Shown one piece after another: positions 44,142-52,112 of a stretch of DNA of 64,000 nt. Numbering within the stretch: the first letter of the stretch is position 1; the number at the start of each line of letters is the position of its first letter. The stretch is from the NCBI RefSeq assembly GCF_002160765.1, contig NZ_NFLF01000001.1:1-64000 (forward strand), given 5' to 3'. Position numbers and translations under genes: made by a program. The notes beneath the pieces are model-generated. The model saw only the letters and a program-made list of their open reading frames with translations. It had not been told where the DNA came from and ran no database searches. The DNA comes from Lachnoclostridium sp. An138 (GTDB lineage: Bacteria; Bacillota; Clostridia; Lachnospirales; Lachnospiraceae).

Positions 44142-44930
44142 ATGAACAAAATAGTGAAAGAAATCCAGAAAATCATGGCGCAGAATATGGCCTTCTATCT
44201 GCCTCATGTTAAAAAAAGCGATTTAGAAAAAAATGGTGCCGTTTTTTATATGAATGGGAATAATGGCACCGAATTTGACTGGTATGTAAACGACAGACTG
44301 CCGGCTTTTATGGTGTTTTATAATGACGCAGACAATTTGGGCGCTGCCAAATTGATGCTTTTTCCGGATGGAAACGCCGTATTATATCTTTACGATGAAA
44401 AAGGGAAAAGGCTCCTCAAGGAGGTAAGCATCTGTATCGAGGCAGCGGAAGCGGATATCGCTGCATTGGCCGCTATATTGAGAAACGAAGCAGATGATAA
44501 AGGAATATGGGACGCAGACGTGGAGGATATCTGTACAGATATTGAGCCCGGCAGTGACATGCTCCGCGAATTCACAGACAGGCGCAGGGATTACATGGTT
44601 TGGATAAACAGAAGAGAAATCTTAGCTTTAAATGCCTGCGTTTCAAAAAGGATCACGGAGGAGGGCTGGAAGGTCGGCTATATGGAAAGGCAGGAGCCCT
44701 GTGATGAAAAAGACAGCGGCTGGGTTTTTACCGCCGGAAACGAAGACGATGAATATTGTTCAGACTATCAGAATATCAGCCTCCTGAGCGTAGGCGCCGT
44801 ATGGCAGCAATTAGATTCGGATATTTTTAAGTATATTGATATGCCCGTCGGAACCAGGCTGATTAGAATATCCCCGGAGAGCTTTGAAATCGATAAAAAT
44901 GATAAAGAAATCTATACGATGAAAAGATGA
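44142..44930 (+). CDS. protein with C-terminal DUF2185/Imm33-like domain
   Basis: A 262-residue soluble protein. The C-terminal ~95 residues (GWKVGYMERQEPCDEKDSGW, then FTAGNEDDEYCSDYQNI) match the DUF2185/Imm33-like pattern, which in polymorphic toxin loci can be an immunity domain. The N-terminal ~160 residues are not recognised. GGAGG lies eight bases before the ATG at 44142. It has no toxin or secretion gene next to it and is lower in GC than its neighbours, which hints at transfer. It converges on the feo operon with 12 bases between the stops. Confidence 0.7.
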   Translation: MNKIVKEIQKIMAQNMAFYLPHVKKSDLEKNGAVFYMNGNNGTEFDWYVNDRLPAFMVFYNDADNLGAAKLMLFPDGNAVLYLYDEKGKRLLKEVSICIEAAEADIAALAAILRNEADDKGIWDADVEDICTDIEPGSDMLREFTDRRRDYMVWINRREILALNACVSKRITEEGWKVGYMERQEPCDEKDSGWVFTAGNEDDEYCSDYQNISLLSVGAVWQQLDSDIFKYIDMPVGTRLIRISPESFEIDKNDKEIYTMKR

Positions 44931-44942
44931 CCCTGGCCTGTA

Positions 44943-45104
44943 TTACGGATTTTTCCTCTTATCCCCGCAGGCGCAGGCGCCGCTGCAGCCGCTGCAGCCT
45001 GCACAGCCGCAGGAAGAGCCTCCGCGCTTTTTATTGCGGATAATAGAACGGATACAGAAAAACAACGCTGCCGCAACCACTAAAAGTACAATGATATCTG
45101 TCAT
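44943..45104 (-). CDS. FeoB-associated Cys-rich membrane protein
   Basis: A 53-residue peptide. One membrane helix (IIVLLVVAAALFFCIRSII) is followed by a basic stretch and a Cys-rich tail with CGCAGCSGCSGACACG (seven cysteines in total after the helix). This is the small protein regularly found at the end of Firmicutes feo operons. It is thought to assist FeoB at the membrane, perhaps by binding ferrous iron. It begins one base after the stop of the Fur-like gene and is the last gene of the iron operon. Confidence 0.88.
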   Translation of the reverse strand: MTDIIVLLVVAAALFFCIRSIIRNKKRGGSSCGCAGCSGCSGACACGDKRKNP

Positions 45105-45105
45105 A

Positions 45106-45357
45106 TCAATCTTCCTCCTTCACATCTCCGATTCGATACATGTTTCTCCGGTCAATGACGCCTGCCTCTTCCAGGGTCTTTATCATCCGGTACACGGTAG
45201 CAATCCCAACCGCCTGGTCCTTTTCCCGGACCTGATAATAGATCTCCTTACAACAGGAACAGTCATTTTCCAATATGGTGCTGATAATCAGTCTTCTCTG
45301 TTTCGTAATCCGGAACCCCCGCTCCTTTAAACGGTTGATAATCATTTCCTGACTCAT
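45106..45357 (-). CDS. HTH-only Fur-family protein with CSCC motif
   Basis: An 83-residue protein comprising only the winged-helix part of a Fur regulator: MIINRLKERGFRITKQRRLI, then IATVYRMIKTLEEAGVIDR. The usual C-terminal dimerisation and metal-binding half (~60 residues) is missing, and the stop codon is intact with the next gene directly behind it. Where Fur proteins often have a His/Pro segment before EEIY, this one has NDCSCCKEIYY. A small winged helix with a Cys cluster in a feo operon recalls FeoC. Start 45357 has AAGGAAA upstream. An extended -10 promoter lies at 45384-45389. Confidence 0.82.
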   Translation of the reverse strand: MSQEMIINRLKERGFRITKQRRLIISTILENDCSCCKEIYYQVREKDQAVGIATVYRMIKTLEEAGVIDRRNMYRIGDVKEED

Positions 45358-45383
45358 GCTCTGACTTTCCTTCCCTGTCATTC

Positions 45384-45437
45384 ATTATACCATACTTTTT
45401 TTGAAACCGGCACAGGATATAGCATATTCTGTGCCGG
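45384..45437 (-). promoter_or_regulatory. extended -10 promoter and hairpin before the Fur-like gene
   Basis: TGGTATAAT is an extended -10 (TATAAT at 45384-45389) close to the start. CCGGCACAG (45407-45415) and CTGTGCCGG (45429-45437) form a hairpin just after the feoB stop. On minus it is not followed by T's, so readthrough from feoB is likely partial. Confidence 0.5.
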
Positions 45438-45475
45438 CTCTTTTCCATTCTTTCGTTTCTGTCAGTTTAAAAGAC

Positions 45476-47671
45476 TCAGTTCATAAACAGTCCGCCGACT
45501 ACATTTACCAGAAGGGAGACCACATACGCGGTCAGCATCTGGACGCCTACAGCCTTTCCAAGCTCTTTCCAGGTCTTCAGCTCACGCTTCATGGCGCCGA
45601 CAGCCGCGAAACAGGGCATGCACAGAAGGTTGAATACCATGTAGGCATAAGCCGCGGATTTGGTCGGAATATCCTCATGCAGAGTCGGCAGCGCATTCTC
45701 GTCAGCTCCCTCAAACAGGATGCTTTCGGAATAAATGTCCGGAGCCGCTTCCGCGTCGTATACGCCTCCTTCAAAGCCCAGCTCTTCCAGCTCCTCCGGA
45801 CTGTACTGGGAGAAGAAGCCTTCCAGATATTCCGGCGTGACATCCTCGCTGTACAGCTGTGAGAAGGTAACTACTACGTTCTCCTTCGCAATCCAGCCTG
45901 TCACGATGGCTGCCGCCGGTCTCCACTCGTTGAAGCCCTGAGGCGTAAAGATCGGAGCGAGCACACCGCCCAGGGAAGCCATAAAGCTGTCGTCCATCTC
46001 GCACATGATGCTTCCGTCTTCATTGGCTGCCGCATTATTTCCATTGAAGGAGTCCACATTAAAGTTGGACAGGAACCAGATCAGAATCGTGGAAACGAAG
46101 ATTACGGTTCCGGCCTTCTGCGCATAGGCCTTTACCTTCTCCCAGCCGTGCAGGGCAATCGTCTTTACGGTAGGAATACGGTACTGGGGCAGCTCCATGA
46201 TAAAGTTGGAGGTGTCATCCTTATACACCAGCTTGTTCAGCAGCAGCGCCACGATAATCGCAACCACAATACTGAATACATAAAGAGAGTAAGTAACAGC
46301 CGTCTGATTGCTGTCCGCAAACAGGGTGGAAACAATCAGGGCGAAAATCGGCAGCTTCGCGCCGCAGGGCATAAAGCCGCAGAGGATAGTCGTAATCTTT
46401 CTGTCTTTTTCAGACTCCATGGTACGGGTAGCCATGACAGCCGGAACAGAGCATCCAAAGCCCTGCAGCAGCGGAATAAACGCGCGGCCGGACAGACCAA
46501 ATTTGCGGAAGATACGGTCAAGCACGAAGGCTACACGGGCCATGTATCCGCAGTCCTCCAGGAAGGACACCAGTACGTACAGCACCAAAATCAGCGGCAG
46601 GAAGCCGAGCACAGCGCCGATACCGCCCATGATGCCGTCAATCACAAGGGAATACACCCACGGAGAAGCGTTTGCTACCAGGCCTTCCACCAGACCAGTT
46701 ACCCAGCCCCAGGCAGCCTCCACCACGCCGGCCAGCCAGATACCCGGGCTGTTGATGCCAAGGAACAGGAAGTTTTCGCTGTTCGTGCAGGCAAACAGGA
46801 TATACATCACCACCGCAAAGATCGGAAGGGCCAGAATCCGGTTGGTCAGAATCTTATCCACCTTGTCAGAGGTGGTCTCTACATGGCCGGTCTTTCCTTT
46901 CTTGACTGTGTCCTTCACGACTTTGGAAATATACTGATAACGCTGGTCCGCTACCACAGCTTCCAGATCCGCGCCTGCGCCGTAGGCATCAGCCACGATC
47001 TTCTCCGCCTGGCTCTTCAGCTCGGCGGAAACTTTCTCGCCAACCTTCTCGTCGTTCTCCAGCAGCTTGACAGCCTTCCAAGCGCTGTCAGCCTCGCCGG
47101 CCGCATCCAGAGCCTCTTTGATCTTTGCAACCGTCGCGTCCAGCTTGTCGTCAAAAATCGGAAGCTTCTTTGGGGCCTTCTTCGCCTTCGCCACTTCCAC
47201 GGCCTGGGCCATCAGTTCCGGAACGCCCTTGCCTTTACGGGCCACAATCGGAACGACCGGAACGCCGAGAATCTCTGACAGCTTCTCTGCGTTAATCCTG
47301 TCTCCTCTGGCTTCCACTTCGTCCATCATGTTCAGGGCGACAACCGTAGGAATTCCAGTCTCGATAATCTGAAGTGTCAGATACAGGTTGCGCTCGATAC
47401 TGGTTGCGTCCACAATATCGATCACAGCATCCGGCTTCTCCATGATGATATAATCTCTGGCGATAATCTCCTCGGCAGAGTACGGGGACAGGGAATAGGT
47501 TCCCGGAAGGTCCATGATATTGATTTCCTTATTCTTCTTATATGTACCTTCTTTTTTGTCAACCGTTACGCCCGGCCAGTTTCCGACACGCTGCCTGGAG
47601 CCTGTCAGGTCGTTGAATAAAGTTGTTTTTCCGCAGTTGGGATTTCCCGCCAGCGCAATTACATATGACAT
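45476..47671 (-). CDS. feoB: ferrous iron transporter FeoB
   Basis: A 731-residue Fe2+ transporter. The N-terminal G-protein domain has GNPNCGKTTLFNDLTG (G1), GNWPGVTVDKKEG (G2), DLPGTYSLSP (G3) and NMMDE (G4). A helical spacer with a Lys/Ala-rich stretch (~residues 165-265) precedes the two Gate domains (GFGCSVPAVMATRTMES and GFMPCGAKLPIFALI). Start 47671 has GGAGG nine bases upstream. It follows two feoA genes and precedes the Fur-like and Cys-rich genes. Confidence 0.96.
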   Translation of the reverse strand: MSYVIALAGNPNCGKTTLFNDLTGSRQRVGNWPGVTVDKKEGTYKKNKEINIMDLPGTYSLSPYSAEEIIARDYIIMEKPDAVIDIVDATSIERNLYLTLQIIETGIPTVVALNMMDEVEARGDRINAEKLSEILGVPVVPIVARKGKGVPELMAQAVEVAKAKKAPKKLPIFDDKLDATVAKIKEALDAAGEADSAWKAVKLLENDEKVGEKVSAELKSQAEKIVADAYGAGADLEAVVADQRYQYISKVVKDTVKKGKTGHVETTSDKVDKILTNRILALPIFAVVMYILFACTNSENFLFLGINSPGIWLAGVVEAAWGWVTGLVEGLVANASPWVYSLVIDGIMGGIGAVLGFLPLILVLYVLVSFLEDCGYMARVAFVLDRIFRKFGLSGRAFIPLLQGFGCSVPAVMATRTMESEKDRKITTILCGFMPCGAKLPIFALIVSTLFADSNQTAVTYSLYVFSIVVAIIVALLLNKLVYKDDTSNFIMELPQYRIPTVKTIALHGWEKVKAYAQKAGTVIFVSTILIWFLSNFNVDSFNGNNAAANEDGSIMCEMDDSFMASLGGVLAPIFTPQGFNEWRPAAAIVTGWIAKENVVVTFSQLYSEDVTPEYLEGFFSQYSPEELEELGFEGGVYDAEAAPDIYSESILFEGADENALPTLHEDIPTKSAAYAYMVFNLLCMPCFAAVGAMKRELKTWKELGKAVGVQMLTAYVVSLLVNVVGGLFMN

Positions 47672-47714
47672 TTTTGTCTTCCTCCACTCGTCCCGCACGG
47701 TTAGTTTACAATAA

Positions 47715-47767
47715 TTAGTTTCAGCTAACGCTATGCGTAAAATTATGGGTTAAGCGAACCTTAACCC
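47715..47767 (-). promoter_or_regulatory. iron-box-like repeat and hairpin between feoA and feoB
   Basis: TTAGTTTCAGCTAA (47715-47728), read on minus as TTAGCTGAAACTAA, matches TTAGnnnAAACTAA found twice before DUF2325. GGGTTAAG (47747-47754) and CTTAACCC (47760-47767) form a hairpin 24 bases after the feoA stop. Together they could attenuate feoB relative to feoA. Confidence 0.5.
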
Positions 47768-47791
47768 TGCATTGCTTTCCTTGTTTTTTGC

Positions 47792-48010
47792 TTACTGCAC
47801 CTCGATACGCGCCGCTTCCTCTTTGCGGAGACTGAGCTCGTAGCCGCGCACATTGATTTCCACCGGATCGCCCAGCGGCGCCACCTTGATTACCTTGACC
47901 TCAACGCCGGGAGTGATCCCCATATCCATGATTCTGCGCTTCAGCTGCCCGCTTTCGCCGATGGATACCACCTTTCCGGACTGACCCGGTTTCATTTCTT
48001 TCAGTGTCAT
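47792..48010 (-). CDS. feoA: FeoA domain protein (1)
   Basis: A 72-residue SH3-like FeoA protein: LKEMKPGQSGKVVSIGESGQ at the start, then LKRRIMDMGITPGVEVKVIK and a closing beta segment with GYELSLRKEEAARI. It is thought to bind FeoB in the cytoplasm and modulate iron uptake. It is the second of two consecutive FeoA genes. Confidence 0.93.
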   Translation of the reverse strand: MTLKEMKPGQSGKVVSIGESGQLKRRIMDMGITPGVEVKVIKVAPLGDPVEINVRGYELSLRKEEAARIEVQ

Positions 48011-48050
48011 TCCTTCCCTTGCCCTCTCTTTCCGTTTCTCAACGCCCGAA

Positions 48051-48275
48051 TTACGCTACCATAATCTGAGAAGCCAGGCCTCTGTTCAGCGCGATTCTCA
48101 CGCCCTTCACCAGGAGAATCATGCCGCTGGGGTTCTCACCTACCACCTGCACCTTTTCCCCTTTCACAAAGCCGAGATCCTGAAGATGCCTCTTCACTTC
48201 TTCCTTTCCATGGAATTCCTGAATCGTCCTCGTTTCTCCAACTTCCATCATTGCCAGTGCCATCAGCCTCTCCAT
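48051..48275 (-). CDS. FeoA domain protein (2)
   Basis: A 74-residue FeoA-like protein: MMEVGETRTIQEFHGKEEVK, then RHLQDLGFVKGEKVQVVGEN and VRIALNRGLASQIMV. It is more diverged than the other copy. Start 48275 has GAGGAG close upstream; an internal ATG 21 residues on would give a shorter form. It is the first gene after the 48323-48351 promoter. Confidence 0.88.
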   Translation of the reverse strand: MERLMALAMMEVGETRTIQEFHGKEEVKRHLQDLGFVKGEKVQVVGENPSGMILLVKGVRIALNRGLASQIMVA

Positions 48276-48295
48276 CCTTTCTCCTCTTAAGCAAT

Positions 48296-48351
48296 TGAGA
48301 ATAACTATCATTTCCAATAAGTATTAAAGCACTTTTTACCAGAGTTGTCAA
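48296..48351 (-). promoter_or_regulatory. feoA promoter with Fur-like box
   Basis: TTGACA (48346-48351) and TTTAAT (48323-48328), 17-base spacer. Just downstream TGAGAATAACTATCA (48296-48310) is a 7-1-7 inverted repeat with five of seven matching positions, resembling a Fur box; bound regulator there would block initial transcription. Confidence 0.65.
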
Positions 48352-48398
48352 TAACTAATTTGTGATTCCTAACCGAAATATTTCCGAACGTATTCTCA

Positions 48399-48812
48399 TC
48401 AGCCGAACAGCTTCTTTGCAAGCTCTGCCAGATGTTCCTGATCTTCCTCTCCCGGTTCGTTATTGGCGATTACAGTTCCGGCCACATCCGCTCCTGCTTC
48501 CTTCATGCGGGCTTCCCATCTGCGCATCCACTCGCCGTCGCCCCAGTCATAGGAACCGAAAAGACCGATTTTTTTGCCGGAAGCAAACTTCTCCACCTCC
48601 TGCACGAAGGGCTCCATCTCTCCCTCGTCCAGCTCCTCGTCACCCATGGCTGAGCATCCGAGAGCAAATACCGTCTCTTTCTCCAGGGCCGATGGGGATA
48701 CGGAAGACACCTCTTCCACTTCTGCGCTGCCTCCCAGCTTCTCGATCTCCTCGCCCAGCATCTGAGCCATTCTTTCTGTATTTCCTGTACTGCTCCAGTA
48801 TACTATCTTCAT
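48399..48812 (-). CDS. flavodoxin
   Basis: A 137-residue flavodoxin. The FMN phosphate loop is YWSSTGNTERMAQMLGEEIE at residues ~5-24, followed by GCSAMGDEELDEGEMEPFVQ and LFGSYDWGDGEWMRRWE. It substitutes for ferredoxin in electron transfer when iron is scarce, which suits its place inside the iron locus. AGGAGG precedes the start. Confidence 0.93.
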   Translation of the reverse strand: MKIVYWSSTGNTERMAQMLGEEIEKLGGSAEVEEVSSVSPSALEKETVFALGCSAMGDEELDEGEMEPFVQEVEKFASGKKIGLFGSYDWGDGEWMRRWEARMKEAGADVAGTVIANNEPGEEDQEHLAELAKKLFG

Positions 48813-48851
48813 TTTTTTCCTCCTGCATTCATTTTTAGATATTGAATTTAT

Positions 48852-48868
48852 AAAAAGCCCAAGGGCTT
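48852..48868 (-). terminator. short hairpin before flavodoxin gene
   Basis: AAGCC and GGCTT around a four-base loop, followed on minus by TTTATAA, seven bases after the DUF3793 stop. Weak, possibly partial termination. Confidence 0.45.
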
Positions 48869-48875
48869 CCTACCA

Positions 48876-49463
48876 TTAATAACCCTGCTGATATGTCTGC
48901 CAGGCTGATTCTGCCGCGCCCTCCTTCAGGCTGACCCCCGCTGCCACCAGCGCGGTCAGCGTCTGACGGAGCCTGTCATAGAGCCGGAATACCTCTCTGG
49001 CTCTGTCCACGTTTCCGTACACCTTCCAGTATCCGCATTCCAGAGCATCCTTTCCCTGATGCAGAATGAAACCCTCGATATCCTCCAGGGGATATTCCAG
49101 AAACAATCCGATCTCATGAGGAAATTCTCCGCCCCTTTTCTGATAGCCTTCATAGCGTTCCGCCAGGAGCTGAAGTTTCTCCGGAAGTTCCCTTCCCTCA
49201 TATCCGTAAGCCCGCAGAAACTCCTGGTGTTCCTCCTTTTCCAGATACCTTTCCAGCCGTTCTCTGTCATAAAACAGAAGGTGGCAGTATTTCCGGCAGC
49301 TGCAGAGCTTTATCCAGGAAATCCGGCTGCCGGCCAGAACCTCCGGCAGGTATGCCGCAAGTTCCTGCTCTGCCGCCACCAGGTTGGCCGTCTTCTTCCT
49401 GAATAAAACAGGGGCGCAGTGGCTGGCAAGCAGTCTCTCCAGTTTCTCCCGCGCGCCGCCCAT
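48876..49463 (-). CDS. DUF3793 family protein
   Basis: A 195-residue soluble protein. The middle part (WIKLCSCRKYCHLLFYDRER, then EFLRAYGYEGRELPE) and PHEIGLFLEYPLEDIEGFIL followed by CGYWKVYGN are the DUF3793 pattern. The family recurs next to feo genes in clostridia and has no known activity. The start codon overlaps the DUF2325 stop (TGATG), so the two are translationally coupled. Confidence 0.82.
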   Translation of the reverse strand: MGGAREKLERLLASHCAPVLFRKKTANLVAAEQELAAYLPEVLAGSRISWIKLCSCRKYCHLLFYDRERLERYLEKEEHQEFLRAYGYEGRELPEKLQLLAERYEGYQKRGGEFPHEIGLFLEYPLEDIEGFILHQGKDALECGYWKVYGNVDRAREVFRLYDRLRQTLTALVAAGVSLKEGAAESAWQTYQQGY

Positions 49464-49741
49464 CAGCAGCAGCTCCTCAGGATTTCTTCCAGAGCCGCCT
49501 TGCTGCTGGTATGACAGCGGACAACATCGATGTTGTTTCTCTTCGCCTCTTCCAGCGCGCATTTTACCATCTTGTGGGATACTGTATTGGTAAACAGCAC
49601 GAACAAATCCGGCTTTCCCACCTGTTTTTTCAGGTCTCCCGTCATCTGGGTAAAGACCTTCGCCTTACATTTATATGCCTTGCAGATGTCATGGTACTGG
49701 CGGACCATTCGGTCGTGTCCACCGATAATCACAATACTCAT
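49463..49741 (-). CDS. DUF2325 family protein
   Basis: A 92-residue protein of the DUF2325 family: MSIVIIGGHDRMVRQYHDIC at the start and FVLFTNTVSHKMVKCALEEA later. It has a Rossmann-like alternation and two conserved Cys positions. Its role is unknown, but it is regularly found in clostridial iron loci. Start 49741 has AGAGG ten bases upstream; ATG at 49765 has no site. It is the first gene of the locus and carries the clearest iron boxes in its leader. Confidence 0.82.
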   Translation of the reverse strand: MSIVIIGGHDRMVRQYHDICKAYKCKAKVFTQMTGDLKKQVGKPDLFVLFTNTVSHKMVKCALEEAKRNNIDVVRCHTSSKAALEEILRSCC

Positions 49742-49831
49742 AAGCGTCTTTCCTCTCTTTCCCATGGAAGCTGATGATTATTCAGCACAAGCCGAATCAC
49801 TTGCTGATGAGGCCGTAAGTTTCTTTTCTTA

Positions 49832-49910
49832 TTAGTTTCTTCTAACTCCCATCCTTTTAAAAAGAATCCGCAGAAGGGATTCTTTTTATTCACAAGTTAG
49901 TTTTTACTAA
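49832..49910 (-). promoter_or_regulatory. two TTAG-type boxes flanking a hairpin (iron locus leader)
   Basis: TTAGTTTCTTCTAA (49832-49845) and TTAGTTTTTACTAA (49897-49910) are both TTAGnnnAAACTAA on the minus strand, inverted repeats like DtxR/IdeR-type sites. Between them AAAAAGAATCC (49859-49869) and GGATTCTTTTT (49877-49887) form a terminator-like hairpin with T's on both strands. This gives a leader with two possible regulator sites around an attenuator. Confidence 0.6.
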
Positions 49911-49922
49911 CCTCATGGTGTT

Positions 49923-49976
49923 ATCTTACCACAGAATTTTCTGTCATTCAAGCCATCTATATGAGAAATATTCTCA
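49923..49976 (-). promoter_or_regulatory. promoter and Fur-like box of the iron locus
   Basis: TTGAAT (49946-49951) and TAAGAT (49923-49928), 17-base spacer. TGAGAAATATTCTCA (49962-49976) is a 7-1-7 repeat with six of seven positions matching, the form bound by Fur/PerR-type proteins. It lies ten bases upstream of the -35. Confidence 0.65.
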
Positions 49977-49989
49977 TGAACCGCCGGCA

Positions 49990-50439
49990 TCAGGCCAGGA
50001 GAAGGCCGATAATAATGCCCAAAAGCGCTCCCATCAGCACCTGGAGCGGTGTATGGCCCACGAATTCCTTCAGCCTTTCCTCCGCAAGCGTTTTTCCGTT
50101 CATAGTCTTGAAGGTCTCCACAATTTCATTGATCAGCTTGGCCTGTTTCCCGGTCTCCAGACGCACTCCCATGGCGTCATGCATCACAATAATAGCCAGA
50201 ATCACTGTCACGGCAAATTCAAAAGAACCCAGTCCGTAGATCTGACCGGAGACTGCCGCCATCGCGCATACGGTAGAGGAATGAGAGCTGGGCATTCCTC
50301 CGGAACCTGTCAGCCGCTCCGGCTCAAACTTTTTTGTGACAATCGTATGAATTACAGTTTTCAACACCTGTGCCACAAACCATCCGACAACCGCGCTCAC
50401 CAGTACTCTGTTTCCAATCAGCTGCTCAAAACTGTTCAT
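49990..50439 (-). CDS. divergent PAP2 (DUF212) family membrane protein
   Basis: A 149-residue membrane protein. The block LTGSGGMPSSHSSTVCAMAA (near residue 42) and IVMHDAMGVRLETGKQA (near 83) carry the conserved SSH and HD...R residues of the DUF212 group, distantly related to PAP2 phosphatases. Probably an acid-phosphatase-type enzyme at the membrane; substrate unknown. AAGGAG lies before the start at 50439. Confidence 0.88.
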   Translation of the reverse strand: MNSFEQLIGNRVLVSAVVGWFVAQVLKTVIHTIVTKKFEPERLTGSGGMPSSHSSTVCAMAAVSGQIYGLGSFEFAVTVILAIIVMHDAMGVRLETGKQAKLINEIVETFKTMNGKTLAEERLKEFVGHTPLQVLMGALLGIIIGLLLA

Positions 50440-50610
50440 TTCTATTCTCCTTTTCCATCCTTTCCCAATCCAAACGCCGTCGAGGTACAAAGGACTGTAC
50501 AAACTGACGCGCCGCCGCTCTTCATTGATAAAGGTATTCTTCTGTAATATTCTTTTTTATTATACCGGGCGTCGTCTTCTGTGGCAAGCCCCAAAGGGCA
50601 CAGACAGCCT

Positions 50611-50665
50611 GAAAGCCGCGGTTTCGCAGACGACCGCACAGGCAGTCTGCGAAACCGCGGCTTTC
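50611..50665 (-). terminator. 21-bp perfect GC-rich hairpin
   Basis: GAAAGCCGCGGTTTCGCAGAC and its exact inverse flank a 13-base loop, about 90 bases after the stop at 50756. No T-run follows on either strand. It probably marks the 3' end of the sorbitol-like operon. Confidence 0.55.
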
Positions 50666-50755
50666 CACATTTCAGGGCCGCTCTGCGGCTCGTCTGGTTT
50701 TCTTCAGAAGGTCTTACGGGCTGTTTCCGCGTTCCTCTTACGTCTGCCGGAACAA

Positions 50756-52018
50756 TCAGATCGCCGGCGCGTTCTCAAGCAGATATTTCTCTGCTTCTGC
50801 GTTCCACAGTCCATTGGTCTTGGCTACCAGCTCCGCCAGTTTCGCGAACAGCGGATCTGTCTTCCCTTTTTCCTCAAAATCCGCAATTGCAGTCAGCGGC
50901 AGAGAGATATGGGTATAAATGAGTTTTTTTCCGCCCGGAACATGAGGCAGATTCAGCGTAGTCTCTCTTGCGACATCAAGACCGCCGATATGAGTCACCA
51001 AAATGGCCGGTTCCAGCTTTTTCTCACCGATCATGGTCAGACATTCCTTCATATCATCTGTATTTCCGCCGGAGGTTCCTACCACATGAGTTCCGGAATA
51101 ATGTACGTTGTAGAAGTTGAACTTCGCGGAAAATTCCGGGTTAGAGGGACCTGCGAAAAAGTTCAGGCAGCCATCCTGAGCCAGAATGCTGTCCGCCAGC
51201 TCTACCACGGGCGCCACCGGCGCAAATACCAGCACGTCATCATATCCCTTTCCGTCTGTGAAGCTCATCATAAATTCATGATCATTTTCCACCTTGCCTG
51301 TATTTGCGTAAACAAGCTTAATACCGTTCTCTTCCGCTTCCTTCGGGGAAAGCATCTGCTCTGCCCGGGCCAGTCTTGCGTCATCAATATCGGTAACCAC
51401 CAGCAGAGACGGTCTTCTGTCACAGTGGATGATATAATCGATAGCTGCGAGTCCCATGGGTCCCACTCCTGCAAGAATCGCCATTCTTCCTCCCTTGCGG
51501 ATTCCCATGTCATGCTCGTACTTTCCTCTTGTGGCATGATACATAGCATGGAAGGTTCCTGCCACGCAGGACAGCGGCTCTGTCAGGGAACCGCCGAAAT
51601 AACTTTCCCCGGAGTAATGAAGCAGGCAGCCCATCTCCATGACCTCATTGGGAATGATAACATAAGTGGCATCCCCGCCGATATACTCATAGGAATATCC
51701 CGGAGCAGCCAGGCTTCCCTTATAATTCAGCGCCGGCTGGATAGAGAATTTCTCTCCCGCCTTGAATTCATCCGCCCACTTGGAGCCTACCTTGACCAGC
51801 TCGCCGCAGAACTCATGACCGATGATCGTAGGATGCTCTGCCACGTCATCCGGCACGCGCTTGTGGTCTGCCCCCTGCATGGCTGCCTTATAGGAAGACA
51901 TGCAGATACTGTCAGATACTACCTTTGCCAGGATTTCATCATCCTTGGGTTCCGGAAGCTCAAACTCCTCCAGCCGCAGATCCTCTTTGCCGTAAAGTCT
52001 CAGTGCCTTTGTTTTCAT
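50756..52018 (-). CDS. zinc-binding dehydrogenase, sorbose-1-phosphate reductase-like
   Basis: A 420-residue medium-chain dehydrogenase. N-terminal zinc-domain motif GHEFCGELVKVG is near residue 68, and the nucleotide loop AGVGPMGLAAIDY near 185. The classical structural-zinc four-cysteine lobe is absent, as in SorE-type L-sorbose-1-phosphate reductases. It probably interconverts a ketose phosphate and a polyol phosphate with NAD(P)H. It is the last gene of an operon with an SDR and a PHP-domain protein. Confidence 0.82.
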   Translation of the reverse strand: MKTKALRLYGKEDLRLEEFELPEPKDDEILAKVVSDSICMSSYKAAMQGADHKRVPDDVAEHPTIIGHEFCGELVKVGSKWADEFKAGEKFSIQPALNYKGSLAAPGYSYEYIGGDATYVIIPNEVMEMGCLLHYSGESYFGGSLTEPLSCVAGTFHAMYHATRGKYEHDMGIRKGGRMAILAGVGPMGLAAIDYIIHCDRRPSLLVVTDIDDARLARAEQMLSPKEAEENGIKLVYANTGKVENDHEFMMSFTDGKGYDDVLVFAPVAPVVELADSILAQDGCLNFFAGPSNPEFSAKFNFYNVHYSGTHVVGTSGGNTDDMKECLTMIGEKKLEPAILVTHIGGLDVARETTLNLPHVPGGKKLIYTHISLPLTAIADFEEKGKTDPLFAKLAELVAKTNGLWNAEAEKYLLENAPAI

Positions 52019-52112
52019 ACTCTTTCTCCTTTAAATGATATTTATGATAGGTTTCTCTCGGTTTCTTTTTCATCATCCGGCGCAGAGCCCGCCGCTTCTT
52101 TGGCAGCCCTGC

